From Anisodus tanguticus (lineage: Eukaryota; Streptophyta; Magnoliopsida; Solanales; Solanaceae), in assembly GCA_034509755.1 (NCBI GenBank), contig CM067559.1, forward strand, positions 20,380,501 through 20,444,500: DNA of 64,000 bases, read 5' to 3'. The number at the start of each line of letters is the position of its first letter. Within the stretch, counting starts at the first letter, position 1. A program made the translations under genes and the position numbers. Below the pieces are notes generated by a model that saw only the letters and a list, made by a program, of their open reading frames with translations, did not search any database and was not told the DNA's origin. Positions 35,094-47,309 of this stretch are shown here, piece after piece.

Positions 35094-35900
35094 ATATTTT
35101 AATAAGGCTTATAACGATTCTGACTTGGAGCTAATTCTAACCTTCTAGACTTTATATGCCTAATTAATTTATATTCTAAAAAAAATAGGGGTGTGGTTAT
35201 TTCAATAATTTTAAAGAGGGGGTGTGATATAAGGTGTGTAGTCCTACTCGGTACTCCCTTCCTGTTATGTTTCCTCTTATGTTTGTCATACAATCCGATC
35301 AAGTCTATCGCCTGGATTTATTTATTTTTATATTCTGGACTCTGTCCAGTCATGGAAACTCTTTATACTGTTCATCTCTTCTTCTAAACCTAGTCTACAA
35401 TAACAGTCGTCTTTAGCCCCACCCAATTTTTCGGGCCAACATCGTCCTTCAGCGCACATTACAACGACCAATTCAGTTAACCACCGTTAACATAGGAATT
35501 TACAGGCTAATCCATGGAGGTTATCGCAGAGTTTAAAAGATAACCATATACAGAGTATATTGAGTTCATGATAATAACAGAGTTCATAATAACAACATGA
35601 TAATAACATATCAACATAATTCCTTCAAAATTTTCATTTTGAAGGACTAATTTATATAACTATGAAAACATAATTTACATATGGAGGAGATAAACTTCGG
35701 AAAGTAGACTTACATAATTCGGAAAAACAGGAGGTTTCCCTTTCGGGAAGCCCGGAAGACTTAGTAGCGTGCGCAAGCAAATAAACTTAAACTATTCGGT
35801 GGAATAGTGGTGGTTTATACAAAGGGGGGAAGTAAAGAGATTTGAGGCATTTCGGTGTGATTTTTGCTCTCTAATCTTTTTTTTTTGTGTGTCTTCTGTG
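35094..35900 (-). other. pararetroviral leader between promoter and ORF1 (EPRV-1)
   Basis: An ~800-nt leader with short upstream AUGs. It carries the CCTTCAAAAT/ATTTTGAAGG hairpin (35,623-35,646) and the GGGAA/TTCCC hairpin near 35,740-35,755, equivalent to those in the plus-strand copies. A tRNA-Met primer-binding site of the usual TGGTATCAGAGC form was not found by eye. Confidence 0.6.
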
Positions 35901-35910
35901 TTCTTTGGAG

Positions 35911-36299
35911 TCTCGTTTATATAGAGTCCGGGCGGACGTCAAAATGCGGATTTCAAATGTTGAAAGAATCTTCGTGTCCAGCCGGGTGCGCTATGGGCCC
36001 CATCGTCACGTGAACCTTTTGGAAAAAGATACTTTTTCATTTGTCGGTTTTGCAGCTGTCTGTTATTTTTGTCCTTACCGTTTTACGTCTCTGTTTGGTT
36101 TTTTCTTGAGCATTATACACCGTTCTTTTTATTTTTGTCCTTGCCGTCTTATCCTACTTTACATCACTTTGTCGCTTTTTTACTTTTCTCTCGAAGCATT
36201 ATACACCGTTCCTTTAGTAGGTGCCTATTATCTGTACTATTGTTGTTATCTGTAGCTGTCTATCGCTGTCTTATTGTCCTCGTCATACACCGTTCTTTG
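35911..36299 (-). promoter_or_regulatory. pararetroviral intergenic promoter between EPRV-2 and EPRV-1
   Basis: On the minus strand the TATA box TATATAAAC lies at 35,923-35,915. Upstream are TGACGTCC, a CACGTG G-box next to TGACG, and three spaced copies of ACGGTGTATAATGCT (complements at about 36,118, 36,204 and 36,288). TGACG motifs upstream of TATA are the classic as-1 arrangement of caulimovirus 35S-type promoters. It would drive a transcript through all of EPRV-1. Confidence 0.72.
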
Positions 36300-37553
36300 C
36301 TATGTGTCCAAATTATGCAATGCAATAGAGTCAAAACTCATTCCGGAGTCATAATCGTTTGGGTCCTGAGCATCATTTGCATCTTGGAACTCATTGTCTG
36401 AAACATGATCTATGTCTTCTTCGTCTGAATTATGATCTTGACCTTGAGCTGGTAACTGGGATGACTGAGTAGAATTTATATGCTTATCCTGTTCTGTATC
36501 GTTGTTCAAAGTGTCTTGTCTGTTCTGAAAAATCCTTTCTATAGTTTCTTTAATTATTTTTTCTATGTTATCATTTTTTTTCTTTTTTGTCGTTTTGCTC
36601 CTTGTTCTGGAAGATGATCCCTGAGTAAATGTTCTAGGGAGCCTTCGTCTGGGTGGAGAGGAAGTATCCTCTTCTTCACTTTTTGGCAAAGTGACGACCA
36701 TCAACGGATTTGATGAGTCTTTACCGGCTACCGTTTGAACCGGACTAGCTGTACCTTTATCCGGTACAGTGGATCTATTTGCATTCAGAAGGGAATGCAC
36801 ACCTGTCTCATCCATTTTTGTAGGAGATGGAGAACTCTGTTTCTGATTGTCTCTTATTTGCTGTTCTAACGCCTTTATTTTTTCTGAAAGATGTGTATTT
36901 TGTAGTGAAAGTAGGTCTTTTGTGTGGTTGAGGCGTTTTACAGTCTCGGTCATTGTAGTACAATGATCGCAGAATATGATTTTACTGGTGTCTTTCTGAA
37001 TATTGTATTGGGGAGTTTTTTCTGGATTGTTTCTGAGGGCTGGAGAAATATAATAATTTGGCCCAAGCACTCCTCTTGCGTAGTCTAGAGCTTCTGTAAA
37101 TACATTGAAACCTTTAAAAAGAGGTTTCTTTATATCTTTTATAGAATCTATAACTTCTAACCAGGTTTGGAAAATGCCATTAACTTTTCCATGGACTACT
37201 ACGTAAAATTTAAATCTTTTGTCCTGGTTTTTCTCAATAAAATATTGACAAAGACAATTTAATGTGGCTACCAGATGACTAGTGTCTTTTTTGTTATAAG
37301 AAATCCATATATTGTCTACTAAACACTTTTGTTGTCTATCGACTAAATATTCTGGTAAAATTTTGAAAGTTAAATTCGAAGTTGGAAAACATACTAAATT
37401 ATTTTTTCCAAAATAAAGTCTTTCTATTGTGGGTGTCTCAAATTCGGTCATGGGTTTAAATTTTAAGTTGCCCAATACCCGTTGTCTGTAATCATCTTGG
37501 GATATGGCTGGGCCTTTTCCCTTATCTTTTGTCTGATCTTTTGACGAGCTCAT
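36300..37553 (-). CDS. EPRV-2 transactivator/viroplasmin, intact 417-codon ORF
   Basis: Opens MSSSKDQTKDKGKGPAISQD. Residues about 115-175 (FYVVVHGKVNGIFQTWLEV, KGFNVFTEALDYARGVLG) are a caulimovirus viroplasmin-type domain, the RNase H N-terminal-like fold. A CDHCTTM motif, a coiled coil (KIKALEQQIRDNQKQ), Ser/Thr/Pro-rich linkers, a basic RSKTTKKKKN stretch and an acidic Asp/Glu tail follow. The family forms cytoplasmic inclusion bodies and promotes translation of downstream ORFs. The ORF is uninterrupted and differs from the EPRV-4 copy at only a few residues, unlike the damaged genes beside it. Confidence 0.85.
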   Translation of the reverse strand: MSSSKDQTKDKGKGPAISQDDYRQRVLGNLKFKPMTEFETPTIERLYFGKNNLVCFPTSNLTFKILPEYLVDRQQKCLVDNIWISYNKKDTSHLVATLNCLCQYFIEKNQDKRFKFYVVVHGKVNGIFQTWLEVIDSIKDIKKPLFKGFNVFTEALDYARGVLGPNYYISPALRNNPEKTPQYNIQKDTSKIIFCDHCTTMTETVKRLNHTKDLLSLQNTHLSEKIKALEQQIRDNQKQSSPSPTKMDETGVHSLLNANRSTVPDKGTASPVQTVAGKDSSNPLMVVTLPKSEEEDTSSPPRRRLPRTFTQGSSSRTRSKTTKKKKNDNIEKIIKETIERIFQNRQDTLNNDTEQDKHINSTQSSQLPAQGQDHNSDEEDIDHVSDNEFQDANDAQDPNDYDSGMSFDSIALHNLDT

Positions 37554-37572
37554 GCTGTAATAAAAAATTTGG

Positions 37573-39659
37573 TTAGTTAGACAAAATATTTAATCTGCTG
37601 AGCTTGTCTGCTAGGCTATTATCCTTGCCTTTAATATGCTCGAATACTAAGTTGTAGATGGATATAGTGTCTAAAAAATTTAGCCATCTTCTTCTACTAC
37701 CGTTTTTATCATTTATTTCTAGTGGAATTTAACTATCGCCTCGCAACTGTTCTTACTAATATTTCGGTTTATTTAAAATATACAATCGAAACTATTTAGG
37801 CCATAGACTACAAACTAAATAGTATTTTTGCGTCTATGCTAGTCATGTTTCCTTTTTCTTTATACTTACCACTCTGATAAGCACAAATTTTTTCTTCGGT
37901 TTTGCTAATGTTTTTGTTTGGTTTTTTTTTTAGGACAGCTCCCCATCCTTCAAAACTTCCGTCTGTTTCTATGATTTGAAAATCTGTTTCTTAAGGAATA
38001 TTTAAATCTGGGATGTTTTTTACCTTTTCTTTGATTGCTTGTACTAATTTTATGTCTTCTGTATTAAAGTGTTTCTGGCCTGTGGATCCTGTTTTAGCAT
38101 ATAACGGTCCTGCTATTTTTCCTAAGTCTTTAATAAAGCTCCGAGCATAGTTTACTATACCTAAAAATTTCTGTAGTTCTTTTGTACTATCTAGCTTATC
38201 TGGCATATCTAATACCTTTTTCGCTATGTGTGGTTGTAATTTTATCTTTCCTTCTCCTAAAATTACTCCTAAAAAGTTTATATATTTTTTACATAGCTCC
38301 ATTTTCTTTTACTTATTATTATTCCGTTATTTACGAACAATCGAACACGTTTGTAGATGTCCAAGGTCTTTATTCATATTCTGGCTAAATACTAGAATAT
38401 CGTCTACGTAAACTAATACGAATCTTTTATACTCTCCGAATATATTATCCATCTTTCTTTGAAAGATTGGTGGAGCGGTATTTAGGCCGAAAGGCATGAC
38501 CAGCCATTCAAAATGTCCTTCCGGGCAAGTGAAAGCAGTCCAGTCTATGCTATCTTCATGCATCTTTACTTGCCATTACTAAAAAAATTCTTTATTTGTA
38601 TTCTATTAATTAATTCTGTTTTATCTGGCAGTTTGTAGCAATCGTTTTTAGTATTATCGTTAAGTCTTTTGTAATTAATAACCATTCTGGCTTTACCTAT
38701 AATTATTTTTGAATGATTTCTGACTATGAAGGCAGCTGATGTATGTTTAGAAATAGATCTTCTTATTACTCCTAAGTCTAGCAATTCTTTGATTTGTATT
38801 TTGAAGTCTTCTAAATCTTGGTTCGTAGCTTCTATTGATGCGGTCTTAATAATATATTCCGGGTTTATTATGTCTAATTTACAAAGTACCTTATTATTAT
38901 TCCAACGTTTTAAGGGTTTTTCTCCTATAATTTCTAGTTCATCTAATATTTTTACTATGTTCTCTACGTCTTTTTGGTTTTTAATTACACCTATCTTTTC
39001 TATTCTGTTTTAAAATTATAAAAATCTGTTTCTATATCTATTAATGTGTAGTCTTTTTCTATTATATCATTTTCGTCTAGAATTTCTTCTAATAAGAAGT
39101 CTTTATTCTTATTACTACAACTTATGTCGTTGTTTTTCTTGTCTTGACAACAACATTTTTCTTGTAGGTTTCTTGGAGAGATTTTTATAACCTCTGTTGC
39201 CGACTTCGGGTTTGTCTTGGTGTATAGGTGCTATTTTTTAAGAAAATAACTCCGTCTCTTGTAATAGTACAGCTTCCATTATCTTTTAATAAGAAATCTA
39301 ATCCTATAACGAAATCTGTATTTATATTTAAATCTCGTACCCAAATTTTATCCATTTTATAATTAGGATTGTAAAAATTTGAGCAAGTATTAAGAAAGCT
39401 TATTGATGCTTCTTCTACGTAATGATGATACATATTATGTGTTCCATCCATTTGCATGGCTGCAACTGGTCTATCTAAAGCTTTGATTAGATTTACCGGA
39501 ACAATCTTTTTATTTAGTATGCTCTTAGTACATCCACGAATCTACAAGAGCTAGAGTCTTGATTTCGTAGTCTTTTATTCTGATCTTTGTTAGTAATTTT
39601 AAAGATCCGATTTTTTTATCTTCATTACATACTAATGTTCCAGTCTGTTCATTGTTCAT
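37573..39659 (-). pseudogene. EPRV-2 protease-RT-RNase H region (lineage B)
   Basis: The same domain order as EPRV-1: aspartic protease near 39,540, RT, and RNase H to a TAA at 37,575-37,573. Lineage-B lesions: a 22-bp deletion near 38,578 removing the RT motif A, and a one-base loss before the RNase H. Further frame breaks near 38,310-38,350, 39,010, 39,210 and 39,536 are private to this copy, and several fall at CTG/CAG positions of the intact copies, so they may be base-calling errors. Confidence 0.85.
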
Positions 39660-39845
39660 TAATTCTGTTGGTAAACTTATATGTTCTAAAAATAATTCTT
39701 CTTCGTTTACTTCTTTCTGTTTTCCTTTTTCTATCTGGGATAGTCTAGTTTCTAAAGCGTTTATCCTTGTTTCTAATGTTATTATTCTTTGACTTAAAGT
39801 TGAATCTTCTTTCGTATTTACTATTTCTTTCTGGTTTACTGTTAT

Positions 39846-42593
39846 CTAAAATTCTCTCTGGATGCAAGCGATACATCCTTCTAGATAGCAATTTTTACAT
39901 TTTGCTCTTTTACTTCTACTAGGAAACCATTTACACGAAAAAAGGGATTCTTGTCTAGGCCTTTGTTTCTTTCGAAATTATGATCACAATTTATACTTAT
40001 ATTTACTAAATTATTCATTGTGTCAAAACCTATGTCTAGATCTATTTTTTCCATTCCTATTTCGTTAATTAATTCGTCTGCTTCTGAGTCAGAAGAATCT
40101 ACGTTACTGCTGTCTCCTATTTCTATACTTACTACAGAGTATATGCTTTCTGTGTCTGACATATATTCGTCTACATTTATTAATGTTTCTTGAAAATCTT
40201 CTATTAGCTGAGAATTACGAGTATTATTATTTATTCTTTTTGGGCAAGTATTGGCTAAGTGTTCTATACTTCCACACGTAAAGCATTCTAGTTTATTTTT
40301 GTAATTTCTATCAGTTCTGTACTTCCTTATATGTCTGTCTTTATCTAGGTAAGGCTTTCTAGCCGAGGATTTTCTTAGGTAGTATTTTTTCTTTCCGTAT
40401 TTATTGTAGTCTTTATATCTTTTCTTATACTTCTGGTAATTTCTCTTTTTTGGTGGATCTTTATCGTAGCTTTGTGTCGTATATATTACGCTTTTACAAA
40501 AGCTTAATTCATTTTGTTTTAATTGTTTTTGTATTTGTAAGTGTGTACACTTTTCTTGTAAAATATCCATTACATGTTGTATTCTATGTCCTATTGACCA
40601 TCTTACATTTGGATTCTCGTGTTACTCCTTCTCTTTTGTTCCATCTTTCTTCAATTTCTCTTCCTAGAGCTCCTGGTAATTTATTGAAGATTTTTTTACC
40701 TAATTCTTGGTCAAAAGAGTTTCCGCTTATTGTGCAATAATAAAAGAAATCATTTAAAAACTTTTTTATATAAATCCAATTACTTATACTTAATTGTTCT
40801 AATTTTATTAGTGCATTTCTTTGTAATATTACTAGGCCACTATTTGGGTCTTCACCGTGATTAAGGTGTGTATTTTATTTGTAAAATTATATGGGTTTGC
40901 TCCCATTGCTACTAACTCGTTGGAATTCGGTCCGGAAATCTGTTTTATAAGCTTCCCATAAAGCTTTAGTAGATTCTCCTAAAAATGTTTCTAAGTATTT
41001 ATACATTGTTTCATTGTCTGTTTCAACGTAATTTTGTATATAGTCCGCAACTACTATTCCTTTCCACGGATCAATTATCGAGTTCCATTTTTGTGGATCG
41101 TGGGCTGCTATATTTATAAAATTTCCTCTATTTCCTCCTTCTTGGAGGGTAATAGGTTCTTCTAAAGGCATTCTTCTTCCGATGGTTTTACCTTTTCTAT
41201 AGGTTCTCCAGGTTGTTCTAAATACTCTTCGTCTAGGTACATTTCTCGTATTTGTATCTACCGTGTATTGTTCTCCGTAGTTATTTGAAATGGACTAGGA
41301 CTAGAGCTTGACGCACTTTGGTTTCCATTAATTCTTTTTGACTTATTATTGAGTTTCTTTCTAAATCGTCATTTTCTAAATCATTATCTTGTTTAAAAAT
41401 ATCTTCCCACATTGATTCAAAAGTATCTCGTTTTCTTTTGACAAATCTGTTCGGCTCTATATCCTAGGTTATCGGTTCTAATTTCGCATATTTTAAAATG
41501 ATTTATAGTTTCTTCTAAGTTTAAATAGTTCAACTTACATCCTTTACATCGAAATAACTTATGTGGGTTTTCTCTGTGCGGGGTGCGTTTTGCTTCTTCT
41601 AAGGCGATATCTACCTCATAACCTTCTTGTATTAAATCTATGTTCATAAAAGTAGTTTCAGTTATTTCTTGTTCGTCTATTGTACTTTCGTCTTCCTCAT
41701 TTTTCGGGGAATGTAACTATAATATGTAAATCTTATAGATGTTTCTCCTTTAGGATACACCAGGTGTGACTCGGTTGTAACATCTTTTTCTTTTGATTAA
41801 AATGTTCTAATTTCCATTCTAATCCTGCGTATTCTTCCGGACCTATCTTTATAGGTTTGATTAAATTAATTCCTTTATTGTCCCATTAATTCTACTACAT
41901 CATTTATTTTTATTTTGAATTTTGTATTACTATTGTCCGTCATCTTGCCTAAGAATCCTACGCATATTAGTAAATTATTTCCATTATGCATTTCTTCATA
42001 ACCTTTAGTTTGTATTCCTATTTTTATATGTTTTCCAAATTCTCTTAAGTTCATTATAAAATCTGGGCTAATATAAAAAATTCCTCCATTATCAGTCATA
42101 TCTACTTGATCATTCCTATTATCGATTTTTTCATATCCGACCATCCATCGTCATAAATTACTATTAATACTTTACTCCCTAAATTTTTTCTCGTTAATCC
42201 TTTTAATCCTATGACAATTAATCCCATATGCATGAGAGTTCTAGTGGTCTTTTTTATTTGTCTCAACGATTCTTCATTTATCAAAGCTTATACTATTAGC
42301 TCGGTTCCTAGAACAGATAACCTGTTCCTCTCTATAGTGTCCGTATAGTTGTGTAGTTGTAGAGAAATGCCCCGTATTATATAGGGTTTTGGGGTTTAAT
42401 AATTTTAGTTGGTGTTCTTTGGAAGATACCGATGTCTCTATCTACGTTTATTATTTCACTAAGTTGTCTATTATCCTCTTCGTGTGTTCTTCTGTTTAGG
42501 ATTCGGATATAAAGTTATTTCCTATTCTCGTTTTCTCGAAAAACCTACTCTTTGTCTTTGTCTTTCTCCCGATCGAGCTGGAAAAATGTCCAT
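39846..42593 (-). pseudogene. EPRV-2 movement-capsid ORF (lineage B), heavily interrupted
   Basis: It aligns with EPRV-4 over its whole length from the ATG at 42,593 to the lineage-B TAG at 39,848-39,846. The longest open piece (40,570-39,881) holds the basic region, the CCHC knuckle and the second Cys cluster. Most interruptions between 40,600 and 42,550 are one-base changes at CTG/CAG positions (for example CTGTGTT reading CTCGTGTT at 40,616). One lesion, an extra A giving GGGACAATAA near 41,885, is shared with EPRV-4 and -5 and is probably real. Confidence 0.82.
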
Positions 42594-42935
42594 TTTTGGG
42601 TTTTTTCGATTCTTTCTTGTTGAGGTGTTATTTCTACCTATTTTAGGTTACTTATTATATCTTCTATAGCGTTGTCTCACTGGACGTTTTTACCTTTATC
42701 GCGTTCTTTCGTTAATATCCGAACACGCTCGCTTACTTTGCGTCTAGTTTTAATACTATAATTTATATTTTTCTCGATAATGTCTAAAATTAAAGCTATT
42801 TCGGTAATATTTTGTTGTATTTGTATTTGGTCTGATTTCGCGTTGGGTGTATATTCTTTATAATCTGGTGGTAGGGGTAAATTTTTTTCTATTATTTTTA
42901 ACGCTTCTTCTTTAATCAACGTCAGTCTACGTCAG
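42545..42935 (-). pseudogene. EPRV-2 ORF3, start removed by the inversion joint
   Basis: Homologous to 33,933-34,319, but the ATG and first bases are replaced by the joint at 42,935. Frameshifts near 42,735 and 42,775 and the lineage-B TGA/TAG are also present. Confidence 0.75.
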
Positions 42936-42945
42936 TCAATAAATT
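42925..42945. other. head-to-head inversion joint of the EPRV arrays with short filler
   Basis: Minus-strand ORF3 sequence (ending GTCAGTCTAC in plus-strand reading) meets plus-strand capsid sequence (AATAAATTACCAGG). Between them sits GTCAGTC, a copy of the seven bases just before TAC. The two sides come from different places in the viral genome. Confidence 0.8.
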
Positions 42946-43778
42946 ACCAGGAGCTCTAGGAAGAGAAATTGAAGAAAGATGGAACAAAAGAGAAGGAGTA
43001 ACACAGAATCCAAATGTAAGATGGTCAATAGGACATAGAATACAGCATGTAATGGATATTTTACAAGAAAAGTGTACACACTTACAAATACAAAAACAAT
43101 TAAAACAAAATGAATTAAGTTTTTGTAAAAGCGTAATATATACGACACAAAGCTACGATAAAGATCCACCAAAAAAGAGAAATTACCAGAAGTATAAGAA
43201 AAGATATAAAGACTACAATAAATACGGAAAGAAAAAATATTACCTAAGAAAATCCTCGGCTAGAAAGCCTTACCTAGATAAAGACAGACATATAAGGAAG
43301 TACAGAATCGATAGAAATTACAAAAATAAACTAGAATGCTTTACGTGTGAAGTATAGAACACTTAGCCAATACTTGCCCAAAAAGAATAAATAATAATAC
43401 TCGTAATTCTCAGCTAATAGAAGATTTTCAAGAAACATTAATAAATGTAGACGAATATATGTCAGACACAGAAAGCATATACTCTGTAGTAAGTATAGAA
43501 ATAGGAGACAGCAGTAACGTAGATTCTTCTGACTCAGAAGCAGACGAATTAATTAACGAAATAGGAATGGAAAAAATAGATCTAGACATAGGTTTTGACA
43601 CAATGAATAATTTAGTAAATATAAGTATAAATTGTGATCATAATTTCGAAAGAAACAAAGGCCTAGACAGTAATCCCTGTTTTTTTCGTGTAAATGGTTT
43701 CCTAGTAGAAGTAAAAGAGCAAAATGTAAAAATTGCTATCTAGAAGGATGTATCGCTTGCATCCAGAGAGAATTTTAG
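42937..43778 (+). pseudogene. EPRV-3 capsid-gene fragment
   Basis: It begins inside the capsid domain (KLPGALGREIEERWNKREG) and continues through the Lys/Tyr-rich basic region. The CCHC knuckle is broken by a missing G near 43,348. The second Cys cluster follows, to the lineage-B TAG at 43,776. The movement domain is absent because the copy starts at the inversion joint. Confidence 0.82.
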
Positions 43779-43963
43779 ATAACGAGAAACCGTAAAGAAA
43801 TAGTAAATACGAAAGAAGATTCAACTTTAAGTCAAAGAATAATAACATTAGAAACAAGGATAAACGCTTTAGAAACTAGACTATCCCGTATAGAAAAAGG
43901 AAAACGAAAGAAGTAAACGAAGAAGAATTATTTTTAGAACATATAAGTTTACCAACAGAATTA

Positions 43964-46042
43964 ATGAACAATGAACAGACTGGAACATTAGTATGTAATG
44001 AAGATAAAAAAATCGGATCTTTAAAATTACTAACAAAGATCAGAATAAAAGACTACGAAATCAAGACTCTAGCTCTTGTAGATTCGGGATGTACTAAGAG
44101 CATACTAAATAAAAAGATTGTTCCGGTAAATCTAATCAAAGCTTTAGATAGACCGGTTGCGTACCATGCAAATGGATGGAACACATAATATGTATCATCA
44201 TTACGTAGAAGAAGCATCAATAAGCTTTCTTAATACTTGCTCAAATTTTTACAATCCTAATTATAAAATGGATAAAATTTGGGTACGAGATTTAAATATA
44301 AATACGATTTCGTTATAGGATTAGATTTCTTATTAAAAGATAATGGAAGTCTGTACTATTACAAGAGACGGAGTTATTTTCTTAAAAAATAGCACCTATA
44401 CACCAAGACAAACCCGAAGTCGGCAACGAGAGGTTATAAAAATCTCTCCAAGTAAACCTACAAGAAAAATGTTGTTGTCAAGACAAGTAAAAACAACGAC
44501 ATAAGTTGTAGTAATAAGAATAAAGACTTCTTATTAGAAGAAATTCTAGACGAAAATGATATAATAGAAAAAGACTACACATTAATAGATATAGAAACAG
44601 ATTTTTATAATTTTAAAACAGAATAGAAAAGATAGGTGTAATTAAAAACCAAAAAGACGTAGAGAACATAGTAAAAATATTAGATGAACTAGAAATTATA
44701 GGAGAAAAACCCTTAAAACGTTGGAATAATAATAAGGTACTTTGTAAATTAGACATAATAAACCCGGAATATATTATTAAGACTCGCATCAATAGAAGCT
44801 ACGAACCAAGATTTAGAAGACTTCAAAATACAAATCAAAGAATTGCTAGACTTAGGAGTAATAAGAAGATCTATTTCTAAACATACATCACCGCCTTCAT
44901 AGTCGAAATCATTCAAAAATAATTATAGGTAAAGCGAATGGTTATTAATTACAAAAGACTTAACGATAATACTAAAAACGATTGCTACAAACCGCCGATA
45001 AAACAGAATTAATTAATAGAATACGGCGAAAGAATTTTTTTAGTAATGGCAAGTAAAGATGCATGAAGATAGCATAGATCGGATCGCTTTCACTTGCCGG
45101 AAGGACATTTTGAATGGTGGTCATGCCTTTCGGCCTAAATACCGCTCCACCAATCTTTCAAAGAAAGATGGATAATATATTCGGAGAGTATAAAAGATTC
45201 GTATTAGTTTACGTAGACGATATTCTAGTATTTAGCCAGAATATGAATAAAGACCTTGGACATCTACAAACAGTGTTCAGATTGTTCGTAAATAACGGAA
45301 TAATAATAAGTAAAAAGAAAATGGAGCTATGTAAAAAATATATAAACTTTTTAGGAGTAATTTTAGGAGAAGGAAAGATAAAATTACAACCACACATAGC
45401 GAAAAAGGTATTAGATATGCCGGATAAGCTAGATAGTACAAAAGAACTACGTAAATTTTTAGGTATAGTAAACTATGCTCGGAGCTTTATTAAAGACTTA
45501 GGAAAAATAGCAGGACCGTTATATGCTAAAACAGGATCCACAGGCCAGAAACACTTTAATACAGAAGACATAAAATTAGTACAAGCAATCAAAGAAAAGG
45601 TAAAAAACATCCCGATTTAAATATTCCTTAAGAAAACATTTTCAAATCATAGAAACAGACGGAAGTTTTGAAGGATGGGGAGTTTGTCTAAAAAAAAAAC
45701 CAAACAAAAACATTAGCAAAACCGAAGAAAAAAATTGTGCTTATCGAGTGGTAAGTATAAAGAAAAAGGAAACATGACTAGCATAGACGCAAAAATACTA
45801 GTCGTAGTCTATGGCCTAAATAGTTTCGATTGTATATTTTAAATAAACCGAAATATTAGTAAGAACAGATTGCGAGGCGTAGTTAAATTCCACTAGAAAT
45901 AAATGATAAAAACAGTAGTAGAAGAAGATGGCTAAATTTTTTAGACACTATATCCATCTACAACTTAGTATTCGAGCATATTAAAGGCAAGGATAATAGC
46001 CTAGCGAACCACTCAAATAGATTAAATATTTTGTCTAACTAA
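43964..46042 (+). pseudogene. EPRV-3 protease-RT-RNase H region, heavily interrupted
   Basis: The protease start is readable (ALVDSGCTKSIL), then frame breaks follow every 50-200 bases. RT with YVDD is open again at 45,114-45,620. It carries the lineage-B 22-bp deletion. Compared with EPRV-4, almost every difference is at CAG or CTG (CCAGTT as CCGGTT, CTACAGAAA as CTACGTAAA, TATCAGAGT as TATCGAGT). Its apparent decay is probably mostly technical. Confidence 0.83.
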
Positions 46043-46063
46043 CCAAATTTTTTATTACAAAGC

Positions 46064-47309
46064 ATGAGCTCGTCAAAAGATCGGACAAAAGATAAGGGAA
46101 AAGGCCCACCATATCCCAAGATGATTACGGACAACGGGTATTGGGCAACTTAAAATTTAAACCCATGACCGAATTTGAGACACCCACAATAGAAAGACTT
46201 TATTTTGGAAAAAATAATTTAGTATGTTTTCCAACTTCGAATTTAACTTTCAAAATTTTACCGAATATTTAGTCGATAGACAACAAAAGTGTTTAGTAGA
46301 CAATATATGGATTTCTTATAACAAAAAAGACACTAGTCATCTGGTAGCCACATTAAATTGTCTTTGTCAATATTTTATTGAGAAAAACCAGGACAAAAGA
46401 TTTAAATTTTACGTAGTAGTCCATGGAAAAGTTAATGGCATTTTCCAAACACTGGTTAGAAGTTATAGATTCTATAAAAGATATAAAGAAACCTCTTTTT
46501 AAAGGTTTCAATGTATTTACGAAGCTCTAGACTACGCAAGAGGAGTGCTTGGGCCAAATTATTATATTTCTCCAGCCCTCAGAAACAATCCAGAAAAAAC
46601 TCCCCAATACAATATTCAGAAAGACACCAGTAAAATCATATTCTGCGATCATTGTACTACAATGACCGAGACCGTAAAACGCCTCAACCACACAAAAGAC
46701 CTACTTTCACTACAAAATACACATCTTTCGAAAAAATAAAGGCGTTAGAACAAACAAATAAGAGACAATCGAAACAAGAGTTCTCCATCTCCTACAAAAA
46801 TGGATGAGACGGTGTGCATTCCCTTCGAATGCAAATAGATCCACCGTATGCCGGATAAAGGTACAGCTAGTCCGATTCAAACGGTAGCGGTAAAGACTCA
46901 TCAAATCCGTTGATGGAATTTGTCACTTTGCCAAAAAGTGAAGAAGAGGATACTTCCTCTCCACCCGCACGAAGGCTCCCTAGAACATTTACTCGGGATC
47001 ATCTTCCGAACAAGGAGCAAAACGACAAAAAAAAAAAAATGATAACATAGAAAAAATAATTAAAGAAACTATAGAAAGGATTTTTCGAACAGACAAGACA
47101 CTTTGAACAACGATACAGAACGGGATAAGCATATAAATTCTACTCGGTCATCCCGATTACCGACTCAAGGTCAAGATCATAATTCGACGAAGAAGACATA
47201 GATCATGTTTCGGACAATGAGTTCCAAGATGCAAATGATGCTCGGGACCCAAACGATTATGACCGGAATGAGTTTTGACTCTATTGCATTGCATAATTTG
47301 GACACATAG
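46064..47309 (+). pseudogene. EPRV-3 transactivator/viroplasmin ORF, interrupted
   Basis: Homologous to the intact ORFs at 36,300-37,553 and 54,671-55,924. The viroplasmin domain survives in one frame (46,224-46,502); the rest is split by small changes at CAG/CTG positions (for example ACCAGAATATT reads ACCGAATATT near 46,260). Confidence 0.82.

Larger units (their letters stand above)
27599..42935 (-). mobile_element. endogenous pararetrovirus array, minus-strand half (EPRV-1 and EPRV-2)
   Basis: About 15.3 kb of caulimovirid sequence with all genes on the minus strand, head-to-tail: partial EPRV-2 (ORF3 to transactivator, 42,935-36,300), then one complete promoter/leader, then EPRV-1 (ORF1 to transactivator, 35,093-27,687). 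With an ~8.6-kb unit this is about 1.8 genomes. There are no LTRs and no integrase, as expected for pararetroviruses, which integrate by illegitimate recombination. The solendovirus-like assignment (tobacco vein clearing virus / LycEPRV relatives) is my inference from host type, separate small ORFs and the transactivator. Confidence 0.9.
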
